NCBI RefSeq assembly: GCF_900496995.4
Contig: NC_044009.1
Coordinates: 41,439,505-41,503,504 of the forward strand
DNA from: Aquila chrysaetos chrysaetos
Lineage: Eukaryota > Chordata > Aves > Accipitriformes > Accipitridae
Reading direction: 5' to 3'
DNA: 64,000 nt
The notes beneath the pieces were generated by a model that did not search any database, had not been told where the DNA came from, and saw nothing but the letters and a program-made list of their open reading frames with translations. The position numbers and the translations under genes are program-made. Of the stretch, positions 63,342 to 64,000 are shown piece by piece (position 1 is the stretch's first letter; every line of letters begins with the position of its first letter).

Positions 63342-64000
63342 CTGGAGAGCTACAGCCAACGAAAGAGCAGAATTTCCCAGTTAGTCTCAGCGTGGAGGAA
63401 CACAGCTTAGCCACGCTCTGCAGTTCCCCCTTTAAGGCTAATCAATCTCTGAAGAAAAGGCTTTTTTTCTTTCCCCTCAAAGCACGTGTTGCTAAAGGGG
63501 CAAACAATGTCTGCAAAAAGCTGAGGACTTTGGCTCATAGGTGCTGGTTTGCAAAGCAGGACTTCTTTGAAATTGGAAATTTAATCCAACTTCTTGAAAG
63601 GGGTTAACATCAATATAAAAGCCATTTTTTACAGAATGGCCATACATGCTCAGCCACTATTATGCTTGGGAAAACCGAAAAGCTGACAGCTCTTCAGACT
63701 GTATTCATTCTGTCTCCTGCACTGGCTTCCTCGGCCTCTTAAGTATGGAACTGTTCTGCACTTACTGCTTCTCTAATTAGTCACTTCTTAATGACCTTTG
63801 TTTTGCAACTATTCTATAAGCTGAAAAGAGCACTAAGACACCTTCCCATCCCTTCTGACAAGCAAGCAAATAAAAACTGTTAAATCTGAATTCCAGAGTT
63901 ATACAGTATGAAACTATTATTTTGATAAAACCTTTGACTTGTAATTACAAGTAAGCTCTATGAGATGCTCTATAAAGCAAGTTGACATGAGTCCCACAGG
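63342..64000 (-). other. ADCY5: ADCY5 intron (runs off window)
   Basis: The first 250 bp next to the exon are duplicated at 62001-62250. Beyond that I see no further ADCY5 exon before the window ends. Confidence 0.75.

Overview
The window is vertebrate nuclear DNA, almost certainly from a bird. Three things point to this. A CR1 LINE 3' end carrying the avian (ATTCT)n-type tail opens the window. A solo endogenous-retrovirus LTR of a type common in bird genomes lies at 24.0-25.2 kb. The gene order PDIA5 > SEC22A > < ADCY5 matches the order I know from human 3q21. All exon calls come from reading the translations and splice sites directly; no search was run.

Layout. (1) 1-11.7 kb, plus strand: the last two coding exons of PDIA5, preceded by about 8 kb of intron; the protein ends in KDEL. 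(2) 11.7-26.2 kb: intergenic DNA with remnants of CR1 and MIR/L2-like repeats, a small isolated GC-rich patch at 12.8 kb and the solo LTR. (3) 26.2-48.1 kb, plus strand: all of SEC22A. It has a CpG-island promoter with a non-coding first exon and six coding exons that join without a frame break into a 308-residue reading frame, followed by a poly(A) signal. (4) 48.1-55.0 kb: intergenic DNA between two convergent genes. (5) 55.0-64.0 kb, minus strand: the 3' end of ADCY5, with the last five coding exons (final transmembrane helix and the whole C2 catalytic domain) and a 3' UTR of about 2.4 kb.

The genes are not a functional unit. PDIA5 is an ER-lumen disulfide isomerase, SEC22A an early-secretory-pathway longin membrane protein, and ADCY5 a plasma-membrane adenylyl cyclase. 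They are neighbours by conserved synteny.

I found no undescribed multi-gene system. The best leads are: a diverged local duplication inside an ADCY5 intron that copies the splice acceptor and probably part of an exon (62.0 kb versus 63.3 kb); a pair of in-frame splice donors 15 nt apart in SEC22A exon 4; a cluster of RFX, E-box and ZNF143-like sites in the SEC22A promoter; and an oligo(T) run of 29 directly before the SEC22A poly(A) signal.
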